Shown one piece after another: positions 16,154-18,712 of a stretch of 18,712 nt of DNA. Source of the stretch: Desulfobacteraceae bacterium (GTDB lineage Bacteria; Desulfobacterota; Desulfobacteria; Desulfobacterales; SG8-13); NCBI GenBank assembly GCA_029287875.1, contig JARFQH010000176.1:1-18712 (forward strand), given 5' to 3'. How positions within the stretch are numbered: position 1 is the first letter of the stretch; every line of letters starts with the position of its first letter. The position numbers and the translations under genes are program-made. The notes under the pieces were generated by a model, which had not been told where the DNA came from, did not search any database, and saw only the letters and a list, made by a program, of their open reading frames with translations.

Positions 16154-16940
16154 CGCCGCTCTTTCCGGTGCTTGCGGAAGACTTTCACTGCCGGTGGTGG
16201 TGACGGTCGTAACGCTCGGCGCCGTATTGCTGCTTCCGGTTGCAGGCTGGGGGGAGACACCCGCCACCGGACCGCTGTTGAGTATCGATCTCAACCGATC
16301 GGCCGACACCGGCGGCACATCGGTCGTTCTCCAGATTTTTCTCCTTCTGACCGTACTCTCGATTGCACCGGCCATCCTGATCATGTTGACGTCGTTCACC
16401 CGGATCGCCATCGTTCTATCCGTTCTGCGGCGGGCGATCGGCACCCAGACCATGCCGCCCAATCAGGTGGTGTTGGGTTTGTCGCTGTTCCTGACCTTTT
16501 TCATCATGAGCCCGGTATGGGAGAGAGTCAACCAGGACGCTCTGCAGCCTTACCTCGTGAAGCAAATTACCCAGCAGCAGGCCCTCGAAAAAGCCCTGGC
16601 ACCGATCCGGGCCTTCATGTTCAAACAGACACGCGAAAAAGACCTGGCGCTGCTGGTCGATATCTCCAAGACCCCGCGGCCGAAGAGTATCGCGGATGTC
16701 GGCACAACCGTGCTCGTACCGGCGTTCATCCTGAGCGAGCTCAAGACCGCCTTTCAGATCGCCTTCATGCTCTACGTGCCGTTCTTGGTAATCGACATGG
16801 TAGTCGCCAGTGTGCTGCTGTCGATGGGCATGATGATGCTGCCGCCGATCATGATTTCACTGCCCTTCAAGCTGATGCTCTTCGTTCTGGCCGACGGCTG
16901 GTACCTGATCGTCGGGTCGCTGGTGAAGAGTTTTGGATAG
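16143..16940 (+). CDS. fliP: Flagellar export gate protein FliP
   Basis: A 265-residue inner-membrane protein; five copies with FliQ and FliR form the type III export pore. A signal-peptide-like hydrophobic stretch at about 14-35 ends near AGWGETP. Core motifs: LTSFTRIAIVLSVLRRAIGT, QTMPPNQVVLGLSLFLTFFI, and FILSELKTAFQIAFMLYVPF then LVIDMVVASVLLSMGMMMLP, with PFKLMLFVLADGWYLIVGSL at the C end. Four membrane segments after the signal. Length normal. It is followed by an unusual 273-bp gap before fliQ. Confidence 0.96.
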   Translation: MAGSAALSGACGRLSLPVVVTVVTLGAVLLLPVAGWGETPATGPLLSIDLNRSADTGGTSVVLQIFLLLTVLSIAPAILIMLTSFTRIAIVLSVLRRAIGTQTMPPNQVVLGLSLFLTFFIMSPVWERVNQDALQPYLVKQITQQQALEKALAPIRAFMFKQTREKDLALLVDISKTPRPKSIADVGTTVLVPAFILSELKTAFQIAFMLYVPFLVIDMVVASVLLSMGMMMLPPIMISLPFKLMLFVLADGWYLIVGSLVKSFG

Positions 16941-17030
16941 AGGAAAACTTACAGGGGGCAAGGGACCGAAGACGAGTTTCAGCCGTCTTTCGAAATTCCT
17001 TATTCGGGCGGAGACATAACCACGGGTTTA

Positions 17031-17136
17031 TATAGGCTTTAAGATAAAGGTTTTGGACTGCGTTATCGGTCGTCGGCGTATTACAATACAGCCTTCTCCC
17101 TCTGGCCTTGCCAAAAACATTATCTTAAAGCCTATA
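17031..17136 (-). repeat. 106-bp terminal-inverted-repeat element, copy C
   Basis: Reverse orientation relative to copies A and B. The + strand left end is TATAGGCTTTAAGATAAAG and the right end ATTATCTTAAAGCCTATA. The invariant motif reads ATCGGTCGTCGGCGTAT on the + strand at 17065-17081. The core differs from copy B at only about two positions. It ends 77 bp before fliQ. Confidence 0.9.
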
Positions 17137-17142
17137 GTTAAG

Positions 17143-17195
17143 GGTTGCAGGTCCCGGGTTCCGAGTTTCGAGTTTCAAATTTCAAGTTTCTATTT
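17143..17195 (-). repeat. 53-bp heptamer-phased repeat, copy 2
   Basis: Reverse-complement counterpart of 6278-6330 (45 of 53 positions). In the minus direction the 7-base units read CTTGAAA, TTTGAAA, CTCGAAA, CTCGGAA, CCCGGGA. It begins 6 bp after element copy C and stops just before the fliQ ribosome site. Confidence 0.7.
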
Positions 17196-17213
17196 GAGGA
17201 AGGAGATGACCGT

Positions 17214-17483
17214 ATGACCCCTGAGTACGTGACCGGCTTTTTTCTGGAAGCGATCAAGATCGCGATTGTGCTATCCGCGCCGATTCTGCTGGCCGGCCTG
17301 GTCGTGGGCATGCTGGTCAGCATCTTTCAGGCCGCCACCTCCATCAACGAGATGACCTTGACCTTCATCCCCAAGATGCTGGCGGTTGCGGTTGCCCTGC
17401 TGATCTTTTTCCCCTGGATGCTGCAGGTGATGATCGAGTACACTCAGAACTTGATCAACACCCTTCCGACCGTGATCCGCTGA
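17214..17483 (+). CDS. fliQ: Flagellar export gate protein FliQ
   Basis: An 89-residue membrane protein with two transmembrane helices that packs around the FliP ring. The motifs GFFLEAIKIAIVLSAPILLA and GLVVGMLVSIFQAATSINEM then TLTFIPKMLAVAVALLIFFP are typical. The ATG at 17214 is chosen because AGGAAGGAG lies 9-15 bases upstream; the frame stays open to 17145 through the heptamer repeat, which is not expected to be coding. Copies C and D of the 106-bp element flank the gene; copy D starts on the base after its stop codon. Confidence 0.95.
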   Translation: MTPEYVTGFFLEAIKIAIVLSAPILLAGLVVGMLVSIFQAATSINEMTLTFIPKMLAVAVALLIFFPWMLQVMIEYTQNLINTLPTVIR

Positions 17484-17588
17484 TATAGTCTTCAAGATAA
17501 AGATTTTGGCTGTCTTATCGGTCGTCGGCGTATTACAATACAGCCTTCTCCCTCTAGCCTTGCCAAAATCTTTATCTTAAAGCCTATA
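17484..17588 (-). repeat. 105-bp terminal-inverted-repeat element, copy D
   Basis: Reverse orientation like copy C. The + strand left end TATAGTCTTCAAGATAAAG pairs with the right end CTTTATCTTAAAGCCTATA. The invariant motif is at 17517-17533. It begins immediately after the fliQ TGA and ends 41 bp before the fliR ATG. GGCTGT/ACAGCC (internal arm pair) is also kept. Confidence 0.9.
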
Positions 17589-17629
17589 TGATAACATAAA
17601 CCGGTACTTCATAGATTGGTTCGGCAGCG

Positions 17630-18409
17630 ATGACCACGCTCAGCATTCCCCTGGCCCAACTGCAGCTTTTTTTGATCGTCGTTGCCCGCGTGGCGGCCAT
17701 TATTGCCAGCATTCCGGTTTTCGGCGGCCGCAATATACCGGTCCTGCTGAAGGCCGGTCTGGTCCTGGCGATCAGTGTGCTCATCTTCCCGCAGCTATCG
17801 CTCGAGCAGAATCCCTTTCTCAAGGACGGAATCTCCTTCAGCGTGGGGCTGGCCGGCGAGGTCATGCTGGGGGTGGCGATCGGGCTGATGGTCCAGATGA
17901 TCTTCGCCGGGGTTCAGCTGGCCGGCCAGCTGGCCGGCTACCAGATGGGGCTGGCCATCGCCAACGTGATCGATCCGGATTCGAGCGATCAGATTCCCCT
18001 GATTTCCCAGTTCTACCAGGTGTTCGCCATCCTGATTTTCGTGACGGTCAACGCGCACTACTGGTGCCTTGGGGCCATGATGGAGAGCTTCCGGCTCGTC
18101 CCGCCATTTGGTTTTCACCTCGGCAACTCCCTGATCGAGCAGTTGATCCGACTCGGCGGCGATGTCTTCATCATCGGCGTAAAGGTCGGTGCACCGGTCA
18201 TCGTGGTTCTTCTGCTGACCAGCGTCTCATTCGGGCTGATTGCCCGCACCGTGCCGCAGATGAATGTGTTCATCGTTGCCATTCCGCTTAAAATCGCCGT
18301 CGGTTTGCTGTTTGTCTTCTTCAGCCTGCCGTACTTTTCCGCTTATTTGCAGCAGTTGTTCGCTGCGCTGGGAGAAAACATCCTGAAACTGCTGTCGGTC
18401 GTTGGTTAG
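17630..18409 (+). CDS. fliR: Flagellar export gate protein FliR
   Basis: A 259-residue inner-membrane protein with about six transmembrane segments that completes the FliP5-FliQ4-FliR core of the flagellar export gate. Motifs include RVAAIIASIPVFGGRNIPVL, GEVMLGVAIGLMVQMIFAGV then QLAGQLAGYQMGLAIANVID, and GLIARTVPQMNVFIVAIPLK. The ribosome site before the ATG is poor (only GGCAGCG), and the preceding 146 bp hold element copy D. The internal regions match the FliR family over the full length. flhB follows by 12 bp. Confidence 0.95.
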   Translation: MTTLSIPLAQLQLFLIVVARVAAIIASIPVFGGRNIPVLLKAGLVLAISVLIFPQLSLEQNPFLKDGISFSVGLAGEVMLGVAIGLMVQMIFAGVQLAGQLAGYQMGLAIANVIDPDSSDQIPLISQFYQVFAILIFVTVNAHYWCLGAMMESFRLVPPFGFHLGNSLIEQLIRLGGDVFIIGVKVGAPVIVVLLLTSVSFGLIARTVPQMNVFIVAIPLKIAVGLLFVFFSLPYFSAYLQQLFAALGENILKLLSVVG

Positions 18410-18421
18410 AGGCACTGCATA

Positions 18422-18712
18422 ATGGCGGAAAACAGCTACCAGGACAGGACCGAAAAGGCGACGCCCAAACGGCGTCAGGACGCCCGCAAAAAGGGCCAGG
18501 TGGCCCAGAGCCGGGAAGTTCCATCGGTGATGATCCTTTTGATGTCGCTCGGGGTTTTCTTCTTTGCCGGCAGCTGGATGTTCTGGAACCTTGCCGGCTA
18601 CATGAGCGACACCCTGCGCTCATCCGCGCAGTTTCTGATCGCCGACATTCCCGACGCCACGGTATTGGTGCTCCAAACTGCCCGAACCATCTTTAAGATT
18701 CTGCTGCCGCTG
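18422..18712 (+). CDS. flhB: Flagellar export switch protein FlhB, N-terminal part
   Basis: The frame is open from the ATG at 18422 to the window end (97 codons), so only the N-terminus is visible. The start MAENSYQDRTEKATPKRRQD then ARKKGQVAQSREV is the highly conserved FlhB opening, followed by a first membrane segment (VMILLMSLGVFFFAGSWMF, about 37-55). FlhB switches export specificity from rod/hook to filament substrates after autocleavage at NPTH and interacts with FliK; the cleavage site lies beyond the window. It starts 12 bp after fliR, the usual order fliP-fliQ-fliR-flhB. Confidence 0.95.
   Translation, partial: MAENSYQDRTEKATPKRRQDARKKGQVAQSREVPSVMILLMSLGVFFFAGSWMFWNLAGYMSDTLRSSAQFLIADIPDATVLVLQTARTIFKILLPL

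Larger units (their letters stand above)
16941..17213. other. 273-bp repeat-filled gap between fliP and fliQ
   Basis: It contains a weak hairpin (AAGACG 16969-16974 with CGTCTT 16984-16989), element copy C (17031-17136), the second heptamer-phased repeat (17143-17195), and the fliQ ribosome site. No gene and no promoter were recognised. In most genomes fliP and fliQ are nearly contiguous, so this spacing probably reflects insertion of repeats. Confidence 0.6.

Noticed and set aside
17031..17588. CRISPR-like direct repeats around fliQ
   Set aside because: Only two copies, each about 105 bp with inverted-repeat ends and a gene between them; unit size and spacing do not fit a CRISPR array.

Overview
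The window is one long flagellar gene cluster on the + strand, about 18.7 kb, with gene order flgB-flgC-fliE-fliF-fliG-fliH-fliI-fliJ-fliK-flgD-flgE-fliL-fliM-fliN-fliO-fliP-fliQ-fliR-flhB. It is preceded by two sigma-54-dependent regulators. The moderately high GC, the gene order, the sigma-54 control and the intergenic repeat style suggest a Gram-negative proteobacterium-like organism. A sulfate-reducing 'deltaproteobacterial' lineage (Desulfobacterota, Desulfobacteraceae/Desulfosarcina-like) is my best guess. That assignment is inference from general familiarity, not a database result.

Layout. 1-198 is the C-terminal Fis-type DNA-binding end of an FlrA/FleQ-like activator. 199-859 has no recognisable gene but holds an inverted repeat built from a short 8-9 bp word and a weak sigma-54-like promoter. 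860-2230 is an FlrC/FleR-like response regulator. A good -24/-12 promoter at 2261 starts the rod/MS-ring/switch unit flgB, flgC, fliE, fliF, fliG. A 439-bp repeat-filled gap precedes fliH-fliI-fliJ (export ATPase complex). A 431-bp gap with a sigma-54 promoter precedes fliK-flgD-flgE (hook length control, hook cap, hook). A 593-bp gap with a near-perfect sigma-54 promoter precedes fliL-fliM-fliN-fliO-fliP-fliQ-fliR-flhB (switch/C-ring and export gate). flhB runs off the window end.

How the genes work together. FlrA/FlrC-type activators with sigma-54 RNA polymerase would switch on the basal-body/hook promoters. FliF, FliG, FliM and FliN build the MS and C rings. FliH, FliI and FliJ energise, and FliO, FliP, FliQ, FliR and FlhB form, the type III export gate. 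FlgB, FlgC, FliE, FlgD, FlgE and FliK build and measure rod and hook.

The most unusual content is between the genes. A 105-106 bp element with about 26-bp terminal inverted repeats and an invariant 17-nt internal motif occurs four times, always in a gap: before fliK, before fliL, and on both sides of fliQ. Its arms show paired changes that keep the stem, and one copy abuts a sigma-54 promoter. Three further intergenic repeat types are present: a 53-bp heptamer-phased repeat (two copies), an approximately 160-bp imperfect palindrome, and a 200-bp inverted repeat of an 8-9 bp word. No transposase, CRISPR, tRNA or rRNA gene was seen.
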